Source of the DNA: Syntrophaceae bacterium UBA2208
GTDB taxonomy: Bacteria > Desulfobacterota > BSN033 > UBA1163
DNA length: 7,605 bases
Reading direction: 5' to 3'
Assembly (NCBI GenBank): GCA_002327885.1
Contig: DCUS01000150.1
Span: forward strand, 1 to 7,605
Part shown: piece after piece, positions 1 to 5,924 of the stretch
How positions within the stretch are numbered: the first letter of the stretch is position 1
How the letters are laid out: every line of letters starts with the position of its first letter
Notes under the pieces: model-generated
What the model was told of the DNA's origin: nothing
What the model saw: only the letters and a program-made list of their open reading frames with translations
The model's database searches: none
Program-made: the position numbers and the translations under genes

Positions 1-936
1 ACCGCGTGGGAAAAAGAAAAGGAGAGGCAAATAATCGTTCCAAAGACATTGATTGATCCCCATCCTCTGGTGGTGAAGGCTGAAAAGAGTCTCCGGAGTG
101 CCAAGCCAGATGATAGAGGCATTTTGAGGGGATATGGCCCGGGAGTGCTGTCTGTGGTTGTCGGTCCCAACTCTATTGATCGGGCGATGCGCATTCTTAA
201 CACCTTGATCAAGGTCCTTGAGGAAAGGGATATGAAAGTTAAGGTCGAAAACATCCAAACTCAAGAGTCCCAATACTATTCCTATGGTAAAAGCTTTGTT
301 CAAGGAAAGACGTTAGTTTCTGTCCTGGGTGAATGGGTTGAAATCGGCCTTGAGGAACGCGCTAACCGCAAGGATCATGAGCTTACGCAAAAAGAAAAGG
401 AGGAGCAACGGAAGTATGGGAGAGTATCCTATTCTCCTAAATATGATTTCTTCCCGAATGGACGCTTAATTCTTCGGATTAAGAACGTCCACTCTGGCCA
501 TGTACGGCACACCTGGTCAGACACCGCAGGAAAAAGGTTGGAAAATCTTCTGAATTCTTTCATCGTTGGATTGACGAATGCTGCGGTCGACATAAGAGCA
601 ACCAGATTAGAGCGCGAAAGGGAGGCCCTTGAGAGGGAGGATCGGCGCCGGAAGGCTGAAGAAGAGGAGGCGCGTCGGCGTCACGAAGAACAACGATTCA
701 AGAATCTTGAAGAACAAGCTGCTAATTGGCACAGGAGTCTGAACATCCGTCGGTATGTTGAGGCTGTCCGTAATATGGCCTTATGGAAATTCGGATCCAT
801 AGATCCCGGCAGTAAACTCGATGAGTGGATCACCTGGGCATCCCGTCAGGCAAACAGGCTTGACCCGCTCATCATGAGTTTCCCATCCATTCTGGACGTG
901 GGTGACGGATACAATAGAGGAAAGCCCCGCAGCTAA
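1..936 (+). CDS. 5'-truncated island-type hypothetical protein with coiled coil
   Basis: The reading frame is open from the first base of the window to the TAA at 934-936, so the gene very likely begins outside it. The first possible start inside is a TTG at 49, but its only purine-rich stretch (21-27) is about 21 bases away, too far for a ribosome binding site. About 311 residues are visible. Counting from the TTG, residues 1-180 are a mixed, soluble region; about 190-235 are a highly charged Arg/Glu-rich heptad-like stretch, surely a coiled coil; the end (about 236-295) has several Trp residues and a LDPLI motif. From memory this resembles the C-terminal part of an uncharacterised family, about 400 residues long, whose N-terminus has a helix-turn-helix-like segment and which is common on genomic islands. 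That N-terminus is not visible, so DNA binding is only an inference. It sits just inside a probable island end marked by a tRNA fragment. Biochemical function unknown. Confidence 0.75.
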   Translation, partial: TAWEKEKERQIIVPKTLIDPHPLVVKAEKSLRSAKPDDRGILRGYGPGVLSVVVGPNSIDRAMRILNTLIKVLEERDMKVKVENIQTQESQYYSYGKSFVQGKTLVSVLGEWVEIGLEERANRKDHELTQKEKEEQRKYGRVSYSPKYDFFPNGRLILRIKNVHSGHVRHTWSDTAGKRLENLLNSFIVGLTNAAVDIRATRLEREREALEREDRRRKAEEEEARRRHEEQRFKNLEEQAANWHRSLNIRRYVEAVRNMALWKFGSIDPGSKLDEWITWASRQANRLDPLIMSFPSILDVGDGYNRGKPRS

Positions 937-1152
937 AACAGGGCCTACCAACAAGTGCAAGTATTTTGTATTAATCCTGGGTTGTATATCGACCACATCA
1001 AAAAATATATCGACACTGTGCCCGAGACTGTGCCCACAGTAAAAAAATAACGTCACAAAAAGCCAACTTTCTGTCGATTTGAGGCTTGACATAAGTATTT
1101 GTAACTGATAAAATCTGTTAGGTTTTTAAGTAGGGCACAATTTGGGCTGGAT
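937..1152. other. Gene-poor island end
   Basis: No convincing gene is seen. After the stop of the preceding gene the same frame stays open for 37 more codons, to a TAA at 1048-1050. Its end reads DTVPETVPTVKK and is encoded by a short direct repeat (ACTGTGCCC at about 1014 and 1026). This may be the worn tail of a gene but has no start or ribosome binding site. The remainder holds the promoter-like sequence at 1086-1114 and AT-rich DNA up to the tRNA fragment. Confidence 0.5.
1086..1114 (+). promoter_or_regulatory. Sigma70-type promoter pointing at the tRNA fragment
   Basis: A perfect TTGACA (-35, 1086-1091) is followed after exactly 17 bases by TAAAAT (-10, 1109-1114; five of six consensus positions). 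Transcription would begin near 1121 and run through the tRNA fragment towards arrA, unless stopped by the hairpins at 1251-1277 and 1317-1349. It lies on the presumed island side of the att site, so it may be an element promoter. No gene of its own is seen directly downstream. Confidence 0.55.
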
Positions 1153-1212
1153 GGACTCAAAATCCCGCGGGGCTTCCACCCCGTATCGGTTCGATTCCGA
1201 CCTCCGGCACCA
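1153..1212 (+). other. 3' fragment of tRNA-Leu(CAA), probable att site of a genomic island
   Basis: The stretch reads as the 3' part of a class II tRNA. It has anticodon-stem GGA and TCC around the loop CTCAAAA (1156-1162, anticodon CAA, Leu). A long variable arm follows, with GGGG (1169-1172) facing CCCC (1179-1182), then the T-loop TTCGATT (1190-1196), the acceptor strand CTCCGGC (1202-1208), discriminator A and encoded CCA (1210-1212). The matching 5' acceptor strand GCCGGAG and the D arm are absent from the 100 bases upstream, and the outer anticodon-stem pairs (1151-1152 with 1166-1167) fail. The first T-stem pair is A-C (1185 with 1201), suggesting decay. It cannot fold as a tRNA. Such 3' halves are typical duplicated attachment sites of tRNA-targeting tyrosine-recombinase elements; by orientation the element lies to the left. 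Confidence 0.85.
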
Positions 1213-1250
1213 TACTTGTCCAATCAAACACTATTGAACTTAGTTTAAAT

Positions 1251-1286
1251 GGGGTAAACAGATAAACTGTTTACTCCTCTTTCTTA
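1251..1286 (+). terminator. Hairpin 1 of the arrA leader, probable tRNA-locus terminator
   Basis: Arms GGGGTAAACAG (1251-1261) and CTGTTTACTCC (1267-1277) pair over 11 positions (one G-U) around the five-base loop ATAAA, followed by a T-rich, interrupted tail (TCTTTCTTA, then a T run to 1292). Being 38 bases after the CCA end, it may be the original terminator of the tRNA-Leu gene. The tail is less clean than that of hairpin 2. Confidence 0.6.
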
Positions 1287-1316
1287 ATTTTTTATCAAAT
1301 TAACCATAACCTTAGG

Positions 1317-1349
1317 GGGGTAAACTGGTTACCAGTTTCCCCTTTTTTT
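1317..1349 (+). terminator. Hairpin 2: intrinsic terminator just before arrA, possible attenuator
   Basis: GGGG-(bulged T)-AAACTGG (1317-1328) pairs perfectly with CCAGTTTCCCC (1332-1342) around the triloop TTA, followed by seven T (1343-1349). This is a textbook Rho-independent terminator. It ends 27 bases before the arrA ATG, with the ribosome binding site at 1362-1368, leaving no room for a standard promoter in between. Transcripts of arrA must therefore pass through it, so it either attenuates the operon or a start site lies inside or beyond it. Confidence 0.75.
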
Positions 1350-1376
1350 ATTTTAATCGACGGGAGGACGTAAAAA

Positions 1377-3920
1377 ATGGAGATCAAAAGAAGAGATTTT
1401 CTAAGATTGAGTCTCGCTGTTGGTGCTACAGTTGCGCTGGGGGGACCCCAACTCAATGCCTTTGCAAATGGGAAAGACATTATGGAAGGGAGTGGTGAAA
1501 CAGAGCCTGGTAAATGGATCCCCACTACCTGTCAAGGCTGTACGGCATGGTGCCCTGCTGAGTTTTTTATTCAGAACGGGAGGGCGGTTAAGGTAAGAGG
1601 GAATCCACTATGCAAGGCAAATAATGGTTATGTCTGTCCAAGAGGACATTTAATGCTGCAAGAACTCTATGACCCTGACAGAATAAAAGTTCCCATGAAA
1701 AGAACGAATCCTCAAAAGGGGAGAGGCATTGACCCGAAATTTGTCCCCATTTCATGGGATGAGGCAATGGATACCATCGCTGACAAGATGATGGAGCTCA
1801 GAAAGAATAATGAAACCCATAAATTTATGCTTTTAAGGGGAAGATACTCGCCCACAACAGAAGCATTGGCCTATGGGACCATACCCAAAATATTTGGTTC
1901 ACCGAACAATATCTCACACAGCGCTATCTGTGCAGAAGCTGAAAAGTTTGGACCTTTTTATACAGAAGGATATTGGGGTTACAGAGACTATGACCTTGCA
2001 AGAACAAAATATCTCGTCATCTGGGGATGTGATCCTCTGAGTTCGAATAGACAGGTTCCAAATGCGATTAACAAGTTCAGTGATATTCTTGATAGGGGTA
2101 CGGTTGCCGTGGTTGATCCCAGGCTTAACGCCTCTGCTGCAAAGGCACAGGAATGGCTTCCTGTAAAGCCAGGGGAAGATAATGCCCTGGCAACAGCAAT
2201 AGCTCATGTGATTCTTGTAGAAGGTCTCTGGAACAAGGAGTTTGTTGGAAATTTCAAGGAGGGTAAAAACCTTTTTAAAGCAGGCATGACGATTGATGAA
2301 GCGGCTTTTGAGGAGAAATATACCCATGGATTGGTGAAATGGTGGAATATTGAACTTAAAGATAGAACACCCGAATGGGCGACCAAGGTTGCATTGATAC
2401 CCAAGGGACAAATCATCAGAGTGGCAAGAGGCATGGGAAAGGCTGCCCCGTATGTCGCTGTTTGGCTTGGCCCGGGCCCTGTGATGAGTCCGAGGGGGGC
2501 TTATTCTTCTTTTGCCATTCATGCCTTAAACGGGCTCCTTGGTTCTGTAGATCATGAAGGAGGAACATTAAGAAACCCAAAAGTTCCAGTAGACAAAATG
2601 CCCTCCCTTGATGCCTATCTTGATGATATCGCGAAGGCTGGAGGAAAACAGAAGAAGATCGATCAGAGAGGAACAAAGTCATTTCCAACGATAGCTGCCG
2701 GGAAGGCGGGCAGTGGCGTTATTACAAACAACGTCGCCAATGCGATTTTGGCAAACGACCCTTATGACATCAAGGTTGCTATTGGTTATTGGAATAACTT
2801 CAATTTCTCCTGTACAGGCGCTGATAGATGGGACAGGGCAATGGCAAAAATCCCGTTTTATGTCCACATTTCAACCAATCCCGCCGAGATGACACAATTT
2901 GCTGATATCGTTCTTCCTGCTGCCCACCATGCCACTGAAAAGTTATCCGTCGTAACCAACAAGGCAAATTTATATGCCCATATGTCTATCCAGCAACCTG
3001 TGGTGAAAAGAATGTGGGACGTTAAAGCCGATGAAACAGAGATCATGTGGTTTCTGGCTCAAAAATTGAGGACTAAAGGTTTTCCCAACATCTACGATTA
3101 CTTCTCAAAAGAGTTTAAAGACCATGAGACCGGAAAGAATCCAACGAATGCGGAAGAATTTGCTGAAATGGCTGCAAAAATTGTGAGCAAACCGGTTTGG
3201 GCCCCCAAGGAGCCTCTTAAGGGAGATAAAATCGATGGATGGGAAGACTTCAAGAAAAAGGGGATTTATAACTCCGAACCTTACACATTTAAAAAATTAT
3301 GGGGAAATTTTGGTACGGTCACCAAGAAGTTCGAGTTTTATAGCGAGACCCTCAAGAAGGCCCTGAAGGAGCATGCCGACAAGCATAAAACAACCATTGA
3401 TGATATCCTCGATGCATCCGGATATCTCGCAAAGGGAGAGGAGGCTTTTGTCCCCCACTACGAACCGCCCAAAAGATGGGGAGATGAACAGAAATATCCA
3501 TTCACCTTCATAGATTACAAGTCAAGGCTTAACAGAGAAGGGAGGAGCCAGAATACGACCTGGTTCCAAGAATTTAAAAAGGTGGATGTGGGGGATGAGA
3601 GCTGGGAGGATATCTTAAAGATTAATCCCATGGATGCAAGAAAGCTGGGGATTAAAACGGGAGATACGGTGAAGGTGATTTCTCAAGCTGGAAGTATCAT
3701 CGTAAAGGTCAAACTCTGGGAAGGTGTTCGTTCGGGAACCGTGACAAAATGTTATGGTCAGGGGCACTGGGCTTACGGAAAGGTGGCCGCTAAGGATTAT
3801 CACAGGTTCCTTCCACGAGGGGGCAATAACAACGACCTCATGCCCGATGACTATGAACGGTTGACCGGAAGTAGCGCAAGAAATGGTGGGTTCACCGGCG
3901 TGAGAATAGAGAAGGCCTAA
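1377..3920 (+). CDS. arrA: Respiratory arsenate reductase, catalytic molybdopterin subunit ArrA
   Basis: Periplasmic Mo-bis(MGD) enzyme of the DMSO reductase family that reduces arsenate to arsenite as terminal electron acceptor. Seen: a Tat signal (RRDFLRL at residues 5-11, hydrophobic stretch 11-23, AFA cleavage site about residue 30); a [4Fe-4S] site at Cys52, 55, 59 and 87 with spacing Cx2Cx3Cx27C, the ArrA pattern; RGRY at 154-157; and HSAICAEAEK at 181-190, in which Cys185 is the expected Mo ligand. Both HSAICAE and WNKEFVG (near residue 285) match the peptides targeted by common arrA PCR primers, as I recall. RGRY favours ArrA over the arsenite oxidase ArxA. The C-terminal part (about 680-840) is the molydopterin-dinucleotide-binding domain, including a KLGIKTGDTVKV stretch. 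The 847-residue length is normal. The start is fixed by GGGAGGA at 1362-1368 and the Tat motif. arrB follows after 25 bases, so they are co-transcribed. Confidence 0.94.
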   Translation: MEIKRRDFLRLSLAVGATVALGGPQLNAFANGKDIMEGSGETEPGKWIPTTCQGCTAWCPAEFFIQNGRAVKVRGNPLCKANNGYVCPRGHLMLQELYDPDRIKVPMKRTNPQKGRGIDPKFVPISWDEAMDTIADKMMELRKNNETHKFMLLRGRYSPTTEALAYGTIPKIFGSPNNISHSAICAEAEKFGPFYTEGYWGYRDYDLARTKYLVIWGCDPLSSNRQVPNAINKFSDILDRGTVAVVDPRLNASAAKAQEWLPVKPGEDNALATAIAHVILVEGLWNKEFVGNFKEGKNLFKAGMTIDEAAFEEKYTHGLVKWWNIELKDRTPEWATKVALIPKGQIIRVARGMGKAAPYVAVWLGPGPVMSPRGAYSSFAIHALNGLLGSVDHEGGTLRNPKVPVDKMPSLDAYLDDIAKAGGKQKKIDQRGTKSFPTIAAGKAGSGVITNNVANAILANDPYDIKVAIGYWNNFNFSCTGADRWDRAMAKIPFYVHISTNPAEMTQFADIVLPAAHHATEKLSVVTNKANLYAHMSIQQPVVKRMWDVKADETEIMWFLAQKLRTKGFPNIYDYFSKEFKDHETGKNPTNAEEFAEMAAKIVSKPVWAPKEPLKGDKIDGWEDFKKKGIYNSEPYTFKKLWGNFGTVTKKFEFYSETLKKALKEHADKHKTTIDDILDASGYLAKGEEAFVPHYEPPKRWGDEQKYPFTFIDYKSRLNREGRSQNTTWFQEFKKVDVGDESWEDILKINPMDARKLGIKTGDTVKVISQAGSIIVKVKLWEGVRSGTVTKCYGQGHWAYGKVAAKDYHRFLPRGGNNNDLMPDDYERLTGSSARNGGFTGVRIEKA

Positions 3921-3945
3921 GAATTGAGAAAGGAGGAGATGATCC

Positions 3946-4743
3946 ATGCCTAAATATGGAATGGTGATAGATTTGCAAAGATGTGTGGGGTGCGGGGCGT
4001 GCGCCATAGCATGCAAAACCGAGAATAACACTCAGGACAGAACGAAAGGGCAGACATTTAACTGGGCGGATTTTGTCTATAAGACTGAAGGGAAATTTCC
4101 TGATGTTAGATTTACAGCGATACCCGTTCTATGTAATCACTGCACGGATGCCCCATGTGTAAAGGTCTGTCCTGTTACACCCAAAGCCATGCATAAACAT
4201 AAAAACGGCATGACCATACACAATCAGGAGAGATGTATCGGATGCCGTCAGTGTCAGGAAGCATGCCCTTACAGCACACAGGATGTTGATGAAAGCAAAG
4301 CTGCTTACAGCGTGATCAGTTTCAATGATGACAGTGATGAAACCCATGGATTTTATAGAGACGATCAGGAACTCATCAAGGGCTGTACCGCCTCAGGTGC
4401 AGAAATTTCAAAGAGGGCGGGAGGTACTCCGCCTCACCGTACCTTATATAAGCATTCGGATTATGCTGATGTCAGACGAAAAGGCGTCGTGGAAAAATGT
4501 ATCTTCTGTGAACACAGGGTATTACAAGGTGAACTGCCAAACTGCGTTGTGGCCTGTCCTGCAAAAGCGCGTATCTTTGGTGATCTTGATGATAAAAACA
4601 GTGAAGTGAGTCATCTGATCAAAAAATATAAACCCTCCTACCTGAAAAACAACAAGGGTGAATTTTTGAAACCTGGCGAAAAAGGAACAAGACCAAATGT
4701 TTACTACATTAGAAACTTTAAGCCAGCAGTCAAAAAGGTCTGA
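3946..4743 (+). CDS. arrB: Respiratory arsenate reductase, iron-sulfur subunit ArrB
   Basis: Electron-transfer partner of ArrA, of the DmsB/NrfC-like four-cluster ferredoxin type. The 265 residues contain sixteen Cys in four groups: 13/16/19/23 (CVGCGACAIAC), 63/66/71/75, 97/100/103/107 (CIGCRQCQEAC) and 185/188/200/204, enough for four [4Fe-4S] clusters. Cys147 lies outside these groups, in a longer linker (about 120-180) between the third and fourth groups. There is no signal peptide, as expected for a subunit carried through the Tat system together with ArrA. A strong AGGAGG at 3931-3936 lies nine bases before the ATG, and the gene starts 25 bases after arrA. No gene for a NrfD/ArrC-type membrane anchor follows, so the complex probably takes electrons from a separate quinol dehydrogenase or cytochrome. 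Family membership is firm; the ArrB assignment rests on its pairing with ArrA. Confidence 0.93.
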   Translation: MPKYGMVIDLQRCVGCGACAIACKTENNTQDRTKGQTFNWADFVYKTEGKFPDVRFTAIPVLCNHCTDAPCVKVCPVTPKAMHKHKNGMTIHNQERCIGCRQCQEACPYSTQDVDESKAAYSVISFNDDSDETHGFYRDDQELIKGCTASGAEISKRAGGTPPHRTLYKHSDYADVRRKGVVEKCIFCEHRVLQGELPNCVVACPAKARIFGDLDDKNSEVSHLIKKYKPSYLKNNKGEFLKPGEKGTRPNVYYIRNFKPAVKKV

Positions 4744-4790
4744 CAATTTGTATAGAAATCGCACAAGAGAGGCACGGAATGATAGTGAGG

Positions 4791-4930
4791 CCCAAATTCC
4801 GATTTAGAGAACAAAACCCTTTAAACATTCCGTCATTGCGAGCACCTGAAAGGTGCGTGGCAATCTCACTGAAAAAGACGGGATTGCTTCGGTTCCCTCG
4901 CAATGACAATTTTCTAAATCGGGATTTAGG
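4791..4930. repeat. Nested palindromic repeat element, copy 1 (arrB-arrD gap)
   Basis: Outer arms at 4791-4808 and 4913-4930 are inverted repeats with 16 of 18 positions matching (CCCAAATTCCGATTTAGA against TCTAAATCGGGATTTAGG). Inside are perfect 11-base arms GTCATTGCGAG (4832-4842) and CTCGCAATGAC (4897-4907), a small hairpin GCACCT-GAA-AGGTGC (4842-4856), and GCAATC/GATTGC (4860-4865, 4883-4888). The whole can fold into a branched structure. The inner core belongs to a dispersed REP/MITE-like class I know from many bacterial genomes; no transposase is encoded. It fills most of the 199-base gap and ends at the edge of the arrD ribosome binding site. Confidence 0.85.
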
Positions 4931-4942
4931 TGAGGGTTAACA

Positions 4943-5614
4943 TTGGATATCAACGAATTAATTCTGTATGAAAAAAAAAGGGGGGATTGTTATAGGCTCC
5001 TTTCTGCCTGTTTTTATTTGCCTAAAAAAGAATTATTCCTTGAGGAACATCTCTTCAAAAACCTTTCGACGATTTTAACATCAATCTGTCCAGAGGCAAC
5101 AATCTTCTCGGCTGAAATGGGGGAATCAATACATGAATATAATAACGAAGAGTTAACCGTCGAGTATGCAAAACTCTTCGTTGGACCTTATGAACTGAAG
5201 GCTCCACCCTATGGTTCGGTGTACCTTGATAGGGAAAGGAGAGTGATGGGTAACTCAACCATGGAAGTAATAGAGATGTACCGTGAGAAGGGACTTTCAA
5301 TGGATGAGGATTTCAAAGAGCTTCCCGATCATATCGCCGTCGAATTGGAATTTATGAACTATCTGATTTATAAAGAGATAAATACCTGTATGAATTCAAA
5401 GCCTGAAGAGGTTATAGAGGTCCTAAAGTATCAGGAATTATTTTTAAAAAAGTATCTCGGGGCTTGGGTTTCTAACTTTTCTAAAGCGATTATTGAAAAC
5501 TCAGATAACCCTTTTTATATCAATCTTGCAAAATGCACTGAAGTTTTCATTAAAACGGATATGGATTATCTCTCAGAAACTATAAGAAGAAATGCATTTC
5601 TAAGATCTGTTTAA
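4943..5614 (+). CDS. arrD: TorD-family chaperone for ArrA maturation (ArrD)
   Basis: Cytoplasmic all-helical redox-enzyme maturation protein. TorD/DmsD proteins bind the Tat signal peptide of a molybdoenzyme and hold the apoprotein until cofactor is inserted; here the client would be ArrA. The 223-residue length is typical. Family features seen: EYAKLFVGP at 74-82 followed by APPYGSVYLD at 87-96, and LPDHIAVELEFM at 127-138 (the PDH-x3-ELEFM signature). The start codon is TTG: an in-frame TGA at 4931-4933 lies just upstream, no other start occurs between them, and the next in-frame Met is near residue 59. A purine-rich AGGTGAGGG at 4928-4936 serves as ribosome binding site and touches the end of the preceding repeat. 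Codons 10-14 contain an A9-G6 run that may slip. The family is clear; the name arrD is by context. Confidence 0.85.
   Translation: MDINELILYEKKRGDCYRLLSACFYLPKKELFLEEHLFKNLSTILTSICPEATIFSAEMGESIHEYNNEELTVEYAKLFVGPYELKAPPYGSVYLDRERRVMGNSTMEVIEMYREKGLSMDEDFKELPDHIAVELEFMNYLIYKEINTCMNSKPEEVIEVLKYQELFLKKYLGAWVSNFSKAIIENSDNPFYINLAKCTEVFIKTDMDYLSETIRRNAFLRSV
4971..4985 (+). other. A9-G6 homopolymer tract at the start of arrD
   Basis: Nine A (4971-4979) run directly into six G (4980-4985) within codons 10-14 of arrD (Tyr-Glu-Lys-Lys-Arg-Gly-Asp). The tract includes the classic slippery heptamer A-AAA-AAG. Gain or loss of bases here would frameshift the chaperone almost at its start; one of the alternative frames meets TAG within four codons. 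It could be a phase-variation or slippage site, or simply chance. Confidence 0.5.
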
Positions 5615-5725
5615 GCAGTTCAACTTGTTTAATCCTGAAGCCTTATCAATCTGCCCGAAATCATTAACAAATCCATCTTCCTGTCCCTCTGCCAAACCAA
5701 TAACAAAAATCTTCCCTTGATGAAT
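5615..5725. other. Intergenic stretch between arrD and repeat copy 2
   Basis: No gene, RNA or clear terminator is recognised. The minus strand has an open stretch of about 40 codons running into the arrD end, without a start or ribosome binding site; I cannot assign it. It could be leftover coding sequence. Confidence 0.3.
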
Positions 5726-5854
5726 TCGTAAAAAGTCCAACCACGTGTCATTGCGAGGAGCTTAGCGACGAAGCAATCCCATAAAATCAAGCACTTACAG
5801 AATACGAGATTGCTTCGCTTCGCTCGCAAAGACCACTTTAGGGACTTTTTACGA
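5726..5854. repeat. Nested palindromic repeat element, copy 2 (arrD-arsR gap)
   Basis: Perfect 13-base outer arms TCGTAAAAAGTCC (5726-5738) and GGACTTTTTACGA (5842-5854) enclose inner arms GTCATTGCGAG (5747-5757) and CTCGCAAAGAC (5823-5833, one mismatch), plus GCAATC/GATTGC arms. The inner core is the same class as the copy at 4791-4930, but the outer arms and the internal hairpin differ, so the two are related subtypes, not a simple duplication. An 80-codon minus-strand open frame over this region is a by-product of the repeat. It ends 11 bases before the arsR -35 box. Confidence 0.85.
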
Positions 5855-5864
5855 GACCATCCTC

Positions 5865-5895
5865 TTGACATAATTTGATTTGAGGTTTATATGAT
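5865..5895 (+). promoter_or_regulatory. arsR promoter
   Basis: A perfect TTGACA lies at 5865-5870. The -10 is either TATATG at 5888-5893 (spacing 17) or TATGAT at 5890-5895 (better match, spacing 19). Both lie inside the palindrome at 5887-5910, so a bound repressor would block polymerase. Confidence 0.65.
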
Positions 5896-5910
5896 TAATG
5901 AATCATATAA
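5887..5910. promoter_or_regulatory. Probable ArsR operator (perfect 10-base arms)
   Basis: TTATATGATT (5887-5896) and AATCATATAA (5901-5910) are perfect inverted repeats around the centre AATG. Length, AT-richness and the TGATT/AATCA half-sites fit ArsR/SmtB-family operators. It overlaps the -10 region and lies directly before arsR, implying autoregulation that arsenite relieves. No copy was seen in the arrA leader. Confidence 0.75.
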
Positions 5911-5914
5911 GCAT

Positions 5915-5919
5915 GGAGG
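5915..5919 (+). promoter_or_regulatory. Ribosome binding site that sets the arsR start
   Basis: GGAGG lies five bases before the ATG at 5925. The upstream in-frame ATG at 5898 sits in the operator centre and has no ribosome binding site at proper distance (only a weak GAGG at 5882-5885), so 5925 is preferred. Confidence 0.6.
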
Positions 5920-5924
5920 CATTT

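Noticed and set aside
781..1092. Minus-strand open frame of 103 codons across the end of the first gene and the gap
   Set aside because: Largely antisense to a well-supported coding region; no ribosome binding site, no recognisable domain.
1115..1212. A complete, functional tRNA-Leu gene
   Set aside because: The 5' acceptor strand and D arm are missing, outer anticodon-stem pairs and the first T-stem pair do not form.
1914..2522. Minus-strand open frame of 202 codons inside arrA
   Set aside because: Antisense to strongly conserved ArrA sequence; translation is low-complexity Cys/His-rich without family features.
1377..3920. ArxA-type arsenite oxidase or another DMSO-reductase relative (thiosulfate or polysulfide reductase)
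   Set aside because: The Cx2Cx3Cx27C site, RGRY, HSAICAEAEK and WNKEFVG all point to ArrA; downstream gene order with arrB and chaperone agrees.
4832..4907. CRISPR repeat or intrinsic terminator for arrAB
   Set aside because: Only one unit, inverted not direct repeats, no spacers; no T run follows the stem as a terminator would need.
5629..5871. Minus-strand 80-codon open frame between arrD and arsR
   Set aside because: Much of it is the translation of the palindromic repeat (the familiar LRAKRSN-type repeat peptide); no start signal.
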